DNA of 64,000 nt from a bacterium (GCA_021780905.1 JAJXXW010000061.1:88108-152107); one strand, 5' to 3'. Counted from the stretch's first letter, positions 43,268-51,199 are shown. Made by a program: numbers and translations. The notes: generated by a model not told the origin, from the letters alone.

Positions 43268-44229
43268 TCCGTTTTACCCGTGCCACGATGATCTTCGTAG
43301 GCCTCGATGATGCGCTGCACCAGCGGATGCCGCACCACGTCCCGCTTAGAAAATTCAACGATGGCGATGCCCTCGGTGTTCTTCAAAGCGCGATGCGCTT
43401 CGGCCAGCCCGGAATGTTTATGCGGCGGCAAATCAATCTGCGTCTCGTCGCCGGTGATGACCGCTTTGGAACCGTGACCCAGCCGTGTGAGAAACATCAG
43501 CATCTGCTCCGTGGTGGAATTTTGCGCCTCGTCGAGGATGATGAACGCGCCATTCAGCGTGCGACCGCGCATGTAGGCGAGCGGAGCGATCTCAATGGTG
43601 GCGCGCTCCATGTGCTTTTGAATTTCCTCGGCGGGCAGCATGTCGTGCAGCGCGTCGTGCAGCGGTCGCAGATAGGGCGTGATTTTTTCCAATAGATCGC
43701 CCGGGAGAAATCCCAGCGCCTCGCCCGCCTCCACTGCCGGACGGGTCAAAATAATCCGGGAAACACTGCCTTCGCGCATCGCCGACAGCGCCATCGCCAC
43801 CGCCAAAAAAGTTTTCCCCGTGCCCGCCGGCCCGATGCCGAACGTGATGTCGTGTTGGCGGATGGCTTCGAGATATTTCTTCTGGCCAACCGTTTTGGCC
43901 GTCACGCCAGCCTTGCGTTCGTGCGTGGTCACGCGGTCGCTCACCATGTCCTTGAGCATGGTTCCGCCCTCGTGCTTCACGACGTTCAGCGCGTGCAGAA
44001 ACTCCCGGTTTTTTACCGGCGAACCGGCTTTCAACAGACTTTCCAGTGACGCGAACAGATGCCTGGCGCGCTCCAGATTTTCCGCCGTGCCGTCCAGTTT
44101 GATCCAGCCTTCGCGGGCCGTGGCCTTGACGCCCAGTTCGGTTTCGAGCAGCGCCAGATTGCGCGGCTCGTGATTGAACAGTTGTTGTGCAAACCGCGCG
44201 CTTTCGTAATGAAGGGTTTCAGTTGCCAC
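43264..44229 (-). CDS. phoH: PhoH-like ATPase
   Basis: A 321-residue P-loop ATPase of the PhoH family. An N-terminal KH-like segment (residues 10-65) precedes TVGQKKYLEAIRQHDITFGI and Walker A GPAGTGKT (133-140). TRPAVEAGEALGFLPGDLLE, IAPLAYMRGRTLNGAFIILD (Walker B) and ITGDETQIDLP follow. Family members are linked to phosphate starvation and to RNA processing with YbeY. The gene overlaps ybeY by four bases. The start MATETLHYESARFAQ is as in homologues. Confidence 0.94.
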   Translation of the reverse strand: MATETLHYESARFAQQLFNHEPRNLALLETELGVKATAREGWIKLDGTAENLERARHLFASLESLLKAGSPVKNREFLHALNVVKHEGGTMLKDMVSDRVTTHERKAGVTAKTVGQKKYLEAIRQHDITFGIGPAGTGKTFLAVAMALSAMREGSVSRIILTRPAVEAGEALGFLPGDLLEKITPYLRPLHDALHDMLPAEEIQKHMERATIEIAPLAYMRGRTLNGAFIILDEAQNSTTEQMLMFLTRLGHGSKAVITGDETQIDLPPHKHSGLAEAHRALKNTEGIAIVEFSKRDVVRHPLVQRIIEAYEDHRGTGKTE

Positions 44230-44239
44230 AATTCAAAAA

Positions 44240-44725
44240 TTATTTCGCCAGTTCCGCGCGCAGTTTGGCGGCCACGTCCAGCAACGCTTCCGGCACGACG
44301 CCCGTCTGCGCAATGACCGGCATGAAGTTCGTGTCGCCATTCCAGCGTGGCACGACGTGGATGTGGAGATGCTCCACGATGCCCGCGCCGGCGACTTTGC
44401 CGAGATTGATGCCCAGATTAAAACCGTCGGGCTTCATCACGGCCTTGAGTGCCGTGATGCAGCGGCGCGCGAGCTTCCACAGATCCGCCAGTTCGTCGTC
44501 CGTCAAGCCGTGCATATCGGCGACTTCCTTGTAGGGCACGACCATCAGATGGCCGCCGTTGTAGGGATAACGATTGAGCAGGGCATAGCACGAACGGTCG
44601 CGCACGATGACGAGGTTGGCCTCATCGTCGGTGGACTGTGCGATTTGCGTGAACAAGCTCGCGTCGAGCTTTGGTTTTGGCGCGAGGATGTATTCGATGC
44701 GCCACGGCGCGTGGAGTGAGTCCAT
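44240..44725 (-). CDS. HIT-family nucleotide hydrolase
   Basis: A 161-residue histidine-triad protein. The catalytic triad is HLHIHV with H119, H121 and H123, followed by VPRW. Upstream are LNRYPYNGGHLMVVPYKEVA and INLGKVAGAGIVEHLH. The opening HAPWRIEYI is typical of the branch related to AP4A phosphorylase-like HIT hydrolases. It cleaves nucleoside phosphoramidates or dinucleoside polyphosphates. It is on the same strand as phoH-ybeY, ten bases upstream of phoH, so it likely starts that operon. Confidence 0.9.
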   Translation of the reverse strand: MDSLHAPWRIEYILAPKPKLDASLFTQIAQSTDDEANLVIVRDRSCYALLNRYPYNGGHLMVVPYKEVADMHGLTDDELADLWKLARRCITALKAVMKPDGFNLGINLGKVAGAGIVEHLHIHVVPRWNGDTNFMPVIAQTGVVPEALLDVAAKLRAELAK

Positions 44726-44733
44726 GAGTCCAG

Positions 44734-44758
44734 TGTAGGAGTCGAGGTAACGAGACTC
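44734..44758. repeat. REP-like 26-bp arm (family D), copy 1
   Basis: TGTAGGAGTCGAGGTAACGA, then GACTC. A single arm, slightly diverged from the GACGAGGTGACGAGTCTC form, located upstream of the HIT gene and downstream of lpxB. Confidence 0.6.
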
Positions 44759-44820
44759 AAATTGAATTTGCTATTTCCGCCGTTGATTGAGCTTGATCCA
44801 AAACGGGTGTTCCAGATCTT

Positions 44821-45990
44821 TCATGGAAACAGGCTCAAGACTGCCGTCGCGGCGCGTCCGGCCGCGCCGGGTTCGCCGAGCGAGGCAATGATTCTGGCGA
44901 GCTGCGCCTTGATTTGTGTCCGGCGCGCTTTGTCTTGCAACAATTCCAGCGCGGCGCGCGACAAGTTTTCCGGCGTCGCCTGGTGCTGGATGAATTCGGG
45001 ATAAACCGCTTCACCCGCCAGCAGGTTGGGCATCGTCAGCGATTTCACCGTCACGATGCGCCTGGCGATCTGGTAAGTGAGCCACGACGTTTTGTAGAGA
45101 GTCACCGCCGGCACGCCATAGAACGCGCATTCCATCGTCACCGTCCCCGTCGAGGCGAGGGCGACATCGGATTCCGCCAGCGCCCACGGCAATTCGCCAA
45201 TCTGGATTTCCAAGTTCGAGCCGAGCGATTTGGCCAGCGCGACCAATGCCGGATTCGGTAAAACCATTTTTGCTTTTGCCGACGGAAGCTTATCCTGAAT
45301 CAACTTCAGCGCGTCCAGCATCACTGGTAGATGGCGTTGCAACTCGCTTTTGCGACTGCCGGGCAGCAAGAGAACCGTCGGTGCGGCGGCGCAGCTTTTA
45401 TTCTGCATTCTTAATTCTTCTTTCTGCATTCTTTCCACCAACGGATGCCCGACAAATTCCACGCGCAACTGCGGCACACGTTTCGCATACCAGTCCTTCT
45501 CGAAGGGGAAAATGCTCAGGAGCAGATCATAGTCGCGCGCCAGTTTGTCCGCGCGGCCCGGCCGCGACGCCCAGACCTGCGGCGAGACAAACTGGACGAT
45601 TTTCGGATCCCACTTGGAAAATGGATTGTCGCGGACGTATCTTTTGACCGCCTGACCGAAGCGCAGGTTGAACCCGCCGTAATCCACGCCGATGACCACG
45701 TCCGGCTTGCGCTCGATGGCCAGCGCCAATAACTGATTAAACAGCCGGCGGAATTTCAAAAGGTTTTTCAGCACGTCCGTGATGCCGATGACCGAGTGCT
45801 GCGTCAGGTCGAACGCCAAGTCCACGCCGGCGGCAGCCATCTTCGTGCCGCCTGCGCCAAAGAAATGCGGATTGCGGAATTCGGATTGCGAATTGGCCAC
45901 AAGTTTTTCCCGCAGCGCGGAAACGAGTTCCGCCGCGAGCAAATCGCCGCTCGCCTCACCGGCGATGAGCATGAATGTCTTCGGTTTCAA
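44821..45990 (-). CDS. lpxB: Lipid-A-disaccharide synthase
   Basis: A 389-residue glycosyltransferase joining UDP-diacylglucosamine and lipid X, a membrane-associated step in lipid A synthesis. Motifs are MLIAGEASGDLLAAELVSAL, FGAGGTKMAAAGVDLAF, VDYGGFNLRFG, FVSPQVWASRPGRAD, LLPGSRKSELQRHLPVML and ASTGTVTMECAFYGVPAV. Two short low-complexity tracts are read in frame (NSQSEFRNPH near residue 33; QKEELRMQNK near 188). The 58 bases around the start codon are duplicated at 46748-46805, beyond the RAYT transposase, so its original upstream region has been displaced. Confidence 0.94.
   Translation of the reverse strand: MKPKTFMLIAGEASGDLLAAELVSALREKLVANSQSEFRNPHFFGAGGTKMAAAGVDLAFDLTQHSVIGITDVLKNLLKFRRLFNQLLALAIERKPDVVIGVDYGGFNLRFGQAVKRYVRDNPFSKWDPKIVQFVSPQVWASRPGRADKLARDYDLLLSIFPFEKDWYAKRVPQLRVEFVGHPLVERMQKEELRMQNKSCAAAPTVLLLPGSRKSELQRHLPVMLDALKLIQDKLPSAKAKMVLPNPALVALAKSLGSNLEIQIGELPWALAESDVALASTGTVTMECAFYGVPAVTLYKTSWLTYQIARRIVTVKSLTMPNLLAGEAVYPEFIQHQATPENLSRAALELLQDKARRTQIKAQLARIIASLGEPGAAGRAATAVLSLFP
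45401..45435. repeat. CTGCATTCTT-type tract inside lpxB
   Basis: TTCTGCATTCTTAATTCTTC, then TTTCTGCATTCTT; read on the minus strand as RMQKEELRMQNK. Similar to the intergenic tract at 13864. Confidence 0.5.
45869..45897. repeat. GGATTGCGAATT-type tract inside lpxB
   Basis: GGATTGCGGAATTC, then GGATTGCGAATTG; read on the minus strand as NSQSEFRNP. Confidence 0.4.
45932..45989. repeat. lpxB 5'-end duplication, copy at the intact gene
   Basis: Fifty-eight bases covering the start of lpxB. About seven mismatches by eye to 46748-46805. The pair flanks the RAYT gene in direct orientation. Confidence 0.8.
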
Positions 45991-46000
45991 TTTCAGATCT

Positions 46001-46027
46001 TGTAGGAGACGACGTGAGGAGTCTCTA
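46001..46027. repeat. REP-like 26-bp arm (family D), copy 2, left of the RAYT gene
   Basis: TGTAGGAGACGACGTGAGGA, then GTCTCTA. It lies between the RAYT stop (46043) and the lpxB start, as a direct copy of the arm at 46657. Confidence 0.75.
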
Positions 46028-46042
46028 ACTTAAATTTTGTGT

Positions 46043-46648
46043 TCATCCAATCGGCGGTCGCCTGATGTCGCCCGCGTCAGGCTGCCGCAGTTTGGTGGAA
46101 ATTCTCCAAAACTTCGACCAATAATCTTCCGCCAGCGGATTCAATTTCGGATAGCCGGGAATCACGCAGCCGGTGAACGGCCAGATTTCCTTTTCGCCAA
46201 TCAATTCCGCCCGCGCCGGATTTGCCGCGATGTAAAAGCAAACTTTGGCGAACGTATCTCGCTTGCGTTGCTCTTCGCGCAAAACCTCATCTTGCGCCTG
46301 CGGCTGAAATTTCGCGGGCGAAAGTTCTGGTTCAAGATAAGTCCGCAAAAAAGCCATGCCGTTGATCTGGTCTGAATCCAGCCGCAGCCCCATCCAGACC
46401 AGATGAATGTGGTCTGGCATCAGGCAATAGATTGGACAAACCAAACCTTCGCGGGCGGCGGAGTGAAACATCAGTTCGCGGAAAAATTGGTGGAATGCGG
46501 GTGTCAGCCAGCCTTTAGCCTTGTCGAAAATCGCCAACGTCCAGAACACCACGGCGTCGGCTTGGTAATATTCGCGGGGCAGGCGCGGCAGGTAGAACGC
46601 CCGGTTCAGCGGGTCGCGCGGCGGTTTGACGGGGCGGTGGCAATTCAC
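46043..46648 (-). CDS. REP-associated tyrosine transposase (RAYT, Y1_Tnp/HUH family)
   Basis: A 201-residue protein of the IS200-like Y1 transposase family in its solitary, REP-associated form. The HUH motif is MPDHIHLVW (H80, H82). The catalytic tyrosine is Y139 in FAKVCFYIAANPARAEL, matching the 'Y...NPvrA' block of RAYTs. The conserved opening FYLPRLPREYYQADAVVFWT and the late FWRISTK segment are present. RAYTs nick and mobilise short palindromic REP/REPIN repeats rather than themselves. Here direct copies of a 26-base arm flank the gene on both sides, and another REPIN lies 2.7 kb away, which supports that link. Confidence 0.88.
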   Translation of the reverse strand: MNCHRPVKPPRDPLNRAFYLPRLPREYYQADAVVFWTLAIFDKAKGWLTPAFHQFFRELMFHSAAREGLVCPIYCLMPDHIHLVWMGLRLDSDQINGMAFLRTYLEPELSPAKFQPQAQDEVLREEQRKRDTFAKVCFYIAANPARAELIGEKEIWPFTGCVIPGYPKLNPLAEDYWSKFWRISTKLRQPDAGDIRRPPIG

Positions 46649-46656
46649 ATTTAATT

Positions 46657-46737
46657 TGTAGTAGACGACGTGAGGAGTCTCACACCAATTTTTTAGGGAG
46701 TTGATAAAATTAGAGACTCGTCACCTCGTCTCCTACA
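46657..46737. repeat. REPIN-like inverted pair (family D), copy 3, right of the RAYT gene
   Basis: Left arm TGTAGTAGACGACGTGAGGA plus GTCTCA (46657-46682). Right arm, inverted, TAGAGACTCGTCACCTCGTC plus TCCTACA (46711-46737). About 28 bases of AT-rich spacer. The two arms are different versions (GACGACGTGAGGAGTCTC and GACGAGGTGACGAGTCTC). Confidence 0.8.
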
Positions 46738-46747
46738 TGGGTTTGAC

Positions 46748-46805
46748 GCCGCGAGCAAATCCCCGCCCGCCTCGCCGGCGATGAGCATGAAATATTTCGG
46801 TTTCA
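46748..46805 (-). pseudogene. lpxB: lpxB 5' remnant beyond the RAYT gene
   Basis: On the minus strand, from GTG at 46806: V-KPKYFMLIAGEAGGDLLAAS, followed within ten bases by the REPIN. It parallels the intact lpxB start (KPKTFMLIAGEASGDLLAAE). The fragment is 20 codons long and its start is three bases after the stop of the ankyrin-like gene. Confidence 0.75.
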
Positions 46806-46809
46806 CGGT

Positions 46810-48282
46810 TTACCAGGGAGATGGCTGTGATAAATCGTATGATTTGGTTTTCAGGAAATACAATACCAGCCAGTTTTTTTCATTAGCGAAGGGCTTTTTA
46901 GACAAAAGTGCGAAACCATCAAGGTGCTCACCAAATTTGTCAGTGTCTGGACCGTGATAGTATTCGCTGCTTCCCCCGTATGGGAACAACGTGAAATCAT
47001 AACCTTCTTTTGTTGCGGCATCGTGGCTGAAATCAAATGCCAGTTTATTGGGGAAATAACCATCAGTGTGTTTATCCACAAAAGGCACTTCTACTGAATT
47101 GGTTAATATGGTCTGTGGGATTTGTCCCTTTTGAAATTCACTCCAACGAATCATCTTCTTGCCATAATTGTCTGCGGGGTCTTGTGCGCTCGTCAGGCGA
47201 TCAATAGATGTTTTTGTAAAGCGGCCATTAATCTGGATGTAAAAATCCTTTGATGGTGAAACACATGCTTTTTCAACTCGAATAAAGTAGGGTCTTCTTG
47301 CAATAGACTGTTCGCTGGGGGCTTTCGTGTTAAATTTCTTCAACTGCCGCTCCTCACCACCCATGACCATGACAAGATCATCCCCAGTGGTTTTTATATC
47401 CACCGCCTGCTTTTCCTCCAGTTTGGTTCCTTCATTCAATTGTCCTTGTAACATGATTAGCTTGGCGGACTTTCCAGACTCTTTCCAGACACATGGCATG
47501 CCACCAACATCTGACCCAAAAACGCCAGTTCCGTCGGCGTATAGGGTTATGGACATGGAGCCAAAGCCCTCGTGCAGATCAGCCCAAGTGCCAGCGAATG
47601 GCGTGCCTTTGGATGGAGGCAGCTCCTGCTCAATTTTTGATAGTTCAGCCGAATACTTTTTGTCCTTATCTAGGAGTTTAAGGAGGCTCGAAGATTTTAA
47701 GGCAATCGCTACGCCCACCGGGGAAATGTGGTCAGGAGACATCTCGTATGGGTCAGACCCATGTTTGAGCAACAACGAAATGGACTCCATTCGCCTCATC
47801 TGCGTGGCCGCTAAAAGTGGCATGGGAGGCCTACGGTCGTTGGTGGGCTTTAAGCCTGATGACAGCAACCATTTTACCAATTCTGGATTATCAATCATTA
47901 TCGCTCCGTCCAAAGTTTTGTTTGCGAAATTAGTTTTCAGGCCGGGAACCTGATCAAAAATAATCTTTGCGGCTTTAAGATCCATTTGTTTGCTACCAAA
48001 CCAGCCTGAAAGCTTATTCGCATCCGAATCTTCCCCAGCACACCATTTGATGATTTCATATTGATGCCCAGCCAAGGCTTCGCCGATGAGATCGCTTGGA
48101 GAAGCTGGCAAGTTAGCTTTGCCATTTTTAATGTCGCCGAATGTTGCACGCAAAAAATCTATGTCCCCCGAATAAGCTGCGTCATACAGTTCTGCCTTTT
48201 GTTTTGGCATGTCCGCATAAGAAGCCTGCCTTGATCCTAAAAACGCCAAAACAATTGCCGATAGTAATGTCAGTGTTTTCAT
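46810..48282 (-). CDS. Exported ankyrin-like protein
   Basis: A 490-residue protein with a signal peptide (LTLLSAIVLAFLGSRQASYA). Residues 30-210 look like degenerate ankyrin repeats: AELYDAAYSGDIDFLRATFG, DNPELVKWLLSSGLKPTNDR and MPLLAATQMRRMESISLLLK. After that comes a beta-rich domain (GTWADLHEGFGSMSITLYAD, typical of a Gly/Trp-started lipocalin-like barrel), then an unrecognised C-terminal half ending LSQPSPW. Its base composition is visibly more AT-rich than its neighbours and it splits lpxB from the oxidoreductase gene, so it may be acquired. Function unknown. Confidence 0.6.
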   Translation of the reverse strand: MKTLTLLSAIVLAFLGSRQASYADMPKQKAELYDAAYSGDIDFLRATFGDIKNGKANLPASPSDLIGEALAGHQYEIIKWCAGEDSDANKLSGWFGSKQMDLKAAKIIFDQVPGLKTNFANKTLDGAIMIDNPELVKWLLSSGLKPTNDRRPPMPLLAATQMRRMESISLLLKHGSDPYEMSPDHISPVGVAIALKSSSLLKLLDKDKKYSAELSKIEQELPPSKGTPFAGTWADLHEGFGSMSITLYADGTGVFGSDVGGMPCVWKESGKSAKLIMLQGQLNEGTKLEEKQAVDIKTTGDDLVMVMGGEERQLKKFNTKAPSEQSIARRPYFIRVEKACVSPSKDFYIQINGRFTKTSIDRLTSAQDPADNYGKKMIRWSEFQKGQIPQTILTNSVEVPFVDKHTDGYFPNKLAFDFSHDAATKEGYDFTLFPYGGSSEYYHGPDTDKFGEHLDGFALLSKKPFANEKNWLVLYFLKTKSYDLSQPSPW

Positions 48283-48306
48283 AACATTAATTTTCTGTTG
48301 GTTAAT

Positions 48307-49338
48307 TTATTTAATCTGCTGAATTTGCCTTGTAATTTCAAATGCCAGATCCAGCGCACGTTTGCCGGCCTCGCCGCTGACCATCGGGGTTTGCTGCGCG
48401 CGGACGCATTCGACGAAATGTTGCAGTTCGAGTTTGAGCGGCTCGTCTTTGTTGATGGGCACCGGCTCACGCACGATTTTCTTGCCCGCAAATTCGCTGA
48501 CGATGGCGGAGTCCTTGCCGATGCCGAGCTTGGCGGCCATGATTTTTTTCAGCAGCGAACTTTCCTCCTCGCCGTCGCGGGCGACGCGATAGATGAATCC
48601 TTCTTGGACGCGGTAATCCAGCGAGATGTAGCAAGGATTGGTCGGGCCGCTGAAGACGCGGATCTTGCGCATCCGCTCCGGGCTGACGCGGCTGGCGGTG
48701 AGGTTGGCCACGCACCCGTTGGCGAAACGCAGGCGCACATTGGCGATGTCCTCGCTCTTGCTCAACACGGGAATGCCCACGCCGTCCACGCTGGTCACGG
48801 GTGATTTCACGAAGGCGAGCACGATGTCGAGGTCGTGAATCATCAAGTCGAGCACCACGCCGATGTCCGTGGAGCGGGCGGGGAAGGGCGACAGACGATG
48901 GCATTCGATGAACTTCGGTTCGGTGGCGACGGTCTGGAGAAATGTGAAAACGGGATTGAACCGCTCGACGTGGCCGACTTGCAGAACGAGATTTTTTTCC
49001 TGCGCGAGTTCGCACAGCTCGGCGGCCTGCTCGGAACTGTCGGTCATCGGCTTTTCGACGAGGACGTGTTTGCCGGCGGCGAGCAATTGCTTGGCGATGT
49101 CAAAATGCGTGGTGGTCGGCGTGGCGATGTTCAGTGCGTCGCTGGCGGCGGTGGCTTCGGCGATGGAAGCGAAGACGTGCAACTTGTGCTTCTCCGCGAT
49201 TTTGCGGGCGGTTTCCGCGTGCGCGTCGTAAATGCCGGTGAGTTCCACCTGGCCGGCGGCGTGAAGTTCAGAATAGATGCGGGCGTGATGCTGGCCGAGC
49301 GAGCCGGTGCCGAGGACGGCGACTTTGACTTTTGCCAT
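48307..49338 (-). CDS. Gfo/Idh/MocA-family oxidoreductase (possible lipid A pathway dehydrogenase)
   Basis: A 343-residue NAD(P)-dependent enzyme starting MAKVKVAVLGTGSLGQHHAR, with the G-x-G-x-x-G nucleotide loop. EKPMTDSSEQAAEL carries the conserved E-K-P. A helical stretch with MIHDLDIVLAF and the family's GxxxH-like substrate segment follows. It ends with a short ALDLAFEITRQIQQIK. Genes of this family commonly sit beside lpxB or lpxA, and one of them, GnnA, oxidises UDP-GlcNAc so that amide-linked lipid A can be made. A GnnA-type role is possible but not shown, and no GnnB is visible. An upstream start at 49392 is less likely. Confidence 0.8.
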   Translation of the reverse strand: MAKVKVAVLGTGSLGQHHARIYSELHAAGQVELTGIYDAHAETARKIAEKHKLHVFASIAEATAASDALNIATPTTTHFDIAKQLLAAGKHVLVEKPMTDSSEQAAELCELAQEKNLVLQVGHVERFNPVFTFLQTVATEPKFIECHRLSPFPARSTDIGVVLDLMIHDLDIVLAFVKSPVTSVDGVGIPVLSKSEDIANVRLRFANGCVANLTASRVSPERMRKIRVFSGPTNPCYISLDYRVQEGFIYRVARDGEEESSLLKKIMAAKLGIGKDSAIVSEFAGKKIVREPVPINKDEPLKLELQHFVECVRAQQTPMVSGEAGKRALDLAFEITRQIQQIK

Positions 49339-49380
49339 GCGCGGAGTCTGCCACTGAAACCGACGGCGGAAAATGAAAAT

Positions 49381-49457
49381 TGTAGGAGACAAGGTGACGA
49401 GTCTCTAAACTTAAAACTTAAAAAAGAAATTTGAGACTCCTTACGTCGTCTCCTACA
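49381..49457. repeat. REPIN-like inverted pair (family D), copy 4
   Basis: Left arm TGTAGGAGACAAGGTGACGA plus GTCTCTA (49381-49407). Right arm inverted, TGAGACTCCTTACGTCGTCT plus CCTACA (49432-49457). The arm order is reversed relative to copy 3. It lies in the divergent spacer between the oxidoreductase gene and plsY. Confidence 0.8.
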
Positions 49458-49465
49458 CTCGCCGC

Positions 49466-50161
49466 GTGCCAACTTTGGCTTACATCCTGACCGCGCTCGG
49501 CGCGTATCTGCTTGGCTCGATTCCGACCGGCTTCCTCGTGGCCAAGGCGAAGGGCATTGACATCCGCAGCGTCGGCAGCGGCAACATCGGCGCGACGAAC
49601 GCCATGCGCGTGCTGGGCAAGCCGGCGGGAATTCTTGTGCTGCTGATGGATGCGGCGAAAGGATTTGCGGCCTGCGCTTTCCTTCCCACGCTGATTTGGA
49701 ATTGGCTGGCACCACATTTCAGCTCCGAACCCTATCCTCAAATTAATTTCTTTTACGTTGCTTTTACTAGCGAGCCAGTTGATCTCCAAATCAGGCTTCA
49801 TGTGCTGGCCGGTGTTTGTGCCGTGCTCGGCCACAACTACACCTGCTGGCTGAAATTCAAAGGCGGCAAGGGCATCGCCACGACGGCGGGCGTTTATCTT
49901 GCGCTTGCGCCGTGGGCGCTGCTGATTGCACTGGTCGTTTTCATTCTCGCAATTGTGCTGACACGCTATGTTTCCGTCGGCTCCATCGCGGGAGCGATTG
50001 CGCTGCCAGCGACGGTTTGGATCATGTCGCCCAATAATTTATTTCTCGGCATCGTCACGACGGCGCTCGGCGCGCTGGCCATTTACAAACACAAATCCAA
50101 CATCCAACGGCTCATCGCCGGCACGGAAAACCGGCTCGGCCAAAAAAAGAAATCGAAATGA
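49466..50161 (+). CDS. plsY: Glycerol-3-phosphate acyltransferase PlsY
   Basis: A 231-residue inner-membrane enzyme that acylates glycerol-3-phosphate from acyl-phosphate, the first step of phospholipid synthesis. The start is GTG. Conserved motifs are LLGSIPTGFLVAK, VGSGNIGATNAMRVLGK, VLGHNYTCWLKFKGGKGIAT and the final RLIAGTENRLG. Multiple hydrophobic helices are clear. A polar loop of about 25 residues (HFSSEPYPQINFFYVAFTSE) is longer than usual. It overlaps gpsA by four bases (ATGA). Confidence 0.95.
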   Translation: MPTLAYILTALGAYLLGSIPTGFLVAKAKGIDIRSVGSGNIGATNAMRVLGKPAGILVLLMDAAKGFAACAFLPTLIWNWLAPHFSSEPYPQINFFYVAFTSEPVDLQIRLHVLAGVCAVLGHNYTCWLKFKGGKGIATTAGVYLALAPWALLIALVVFILAIVLTRYVSVGSIAGAIALPATVWIMSPNNLFLGIVTTALGALAIYKHKSNIQRLIAGTENRLGQKKKSK

Positions 50162-51135
50162 GAATCTGCGTTTTGGGCGCGGGCGCGTGGGGCGCGGCGC
50201 TGGCGAAAGTCCTGCACGAAAACGGCAATGCCGTAACGTTGTGGGACATCAACCCCGCGCTGCTGGCGGAATTGAAGTCGGGCCGCAGCGAAAAACTGCT
50301 GCCGGGCGTCGCGTTGCCGACGGACTGGAAAACGGAAGCCGATATTACCAAAGCAGTCGGCGGCAATGAGGTTTTGGTGCTGGCGGTTCCGTCGCAATTT
50401 TTCCGCGACGTGGCGGTGAAGCTGAAAGGTCATCCGGGCATTCTCGTCAGCGTCACCAAAGGCATCGAATTTGAAACCGGCGAGACGATGAGCCGGATTT
50501 TGCGCGAACAGGCGCCGGCAGACCGGGTGGTGGCGTTGTCCGGGCCGAGTTTTGCGCGGGAAGTGGCGCTGGGCATTCCGACGTCAGTTGTCTGTGCGTG
50601 CGATGGCGACGGCACGGCCAAGACGGTGCAGGGGCTTTTTCATCGCCCGGAATTTCGGATCTATCGCAATACCGACATCCTTGGTGTGGAATATGGCGGC
50701 GCGTTGAAGAACGTCATTGCGGTTGGCGCGGGTGTGGGCGACGGCCTCGGCTACGGCGACAACACGAAGGCCGGTTTGGTTTCCCGCGCGCTGTCCGAAA
50801 TGCGCCGGCTGGGCGTGGCGTGCGGTGCCAAGCCGGAGACGTTCAACGGCTTGAGCGGCATGGGCGACTTGATGCTGACGTGTTTCTCTCAGCAAAGCCG
50901 CAACCGCGCTTTGGGCGAGCGCATCGGCAAAGGCGAGACCATTGAGCAAATCGTCGCGTCACATCCCAAGTTGGCGGAAGGCTATCCCACGGCGCGCTCG
51001 GCGCATCGGCTGGCGCGGCAAAAGAATGTGCCGACGCCGATCATGGACGAAGTTCACGCGATGCTTTACGAGGGGAAAAATCCGAAACAGGCGGTGCGCG
51101 ATTTGATTTCGCGCGCGTTCAAGGCGGAAGACTGA
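50158..51135 (+). CDS. gpsA: NAD(P)-dependent glycerol-3-phosphate dehydrogenase
   Basis: A 325-residue enzyme making sn-glycerol-3-phosphate from dihydroxyacetone phosphate, the substrate of PlsY. It starts MRICVLGAGAWGAALAKVLH, with the nucleotide-binding GxGxWG. Further motifs are SVTKGIEFETGETMS, SGPSFAREVALGIPTSV, VEYGGALKNVIAVGAGVGDG (catalytic Lys), GLSGMGDLMLTC and SQQSRNRALGERIGKGE. Full length. Translationally coupled to plsY, so the two first enzymes of phospholipid synthesis are made together. Confidence 0.96.
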   Translation: MRICVLGAGAWGAALAKVLHENGNAVTLWDINPALLAELKSGRSEKLLPGVALPTDWKTEADITKAVGGNEVLVLAVPSQFFRDVAVKLKGHPGILVSVTKGIEFETGETMSRILREQAPADRVVALSGPSFAREVALGIPTSVVCACDGDGTAKTVQGLFHRPEFRIYRNTDILGVEYGGALKNVIAVGAGVGDGLGYGDNTKAGLVSRALSEMRRLGVACGAKPETFNGLSGMGDLMLTCFSQQSRNRALGERIGKGETIEQIVASHPKLAEGYPTARSAHRLARQKNVPTPIMDEVHAMLYEGKNPKQAVRDLISRAFKAED

Positions 51136-51147
51136 AACAAATTTTTA

Positions 51148-51199
51148 TCAGGAAAGCAGGAAGGCAGGAGTTTTTTCCTGTATTCCTGCTTTCCTGATT
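51148..51199. repeat. AGGAAAGC-type inverted element (family E), copy 2; likely bidirectional terminator
   Basis: ATCAGGAAAGCAGGAAGGCA and TCCTGTATTCCTGCTTTCCT plus GAT form a long stem with a TTTTTT interior. It fills the space between convergent gpsA and the site-2 protease gene, so it can end both transcripts. Confidence 0.7.

Noticed and set aside
46043..46648. Complete IS200/IS605 insertion sequence
   Set aside because: There is no TnpB/IscB accessory gene and no classical subterminal hairpin pair. The protein pattern and flanking REP-like arms fit a RAYT instead.
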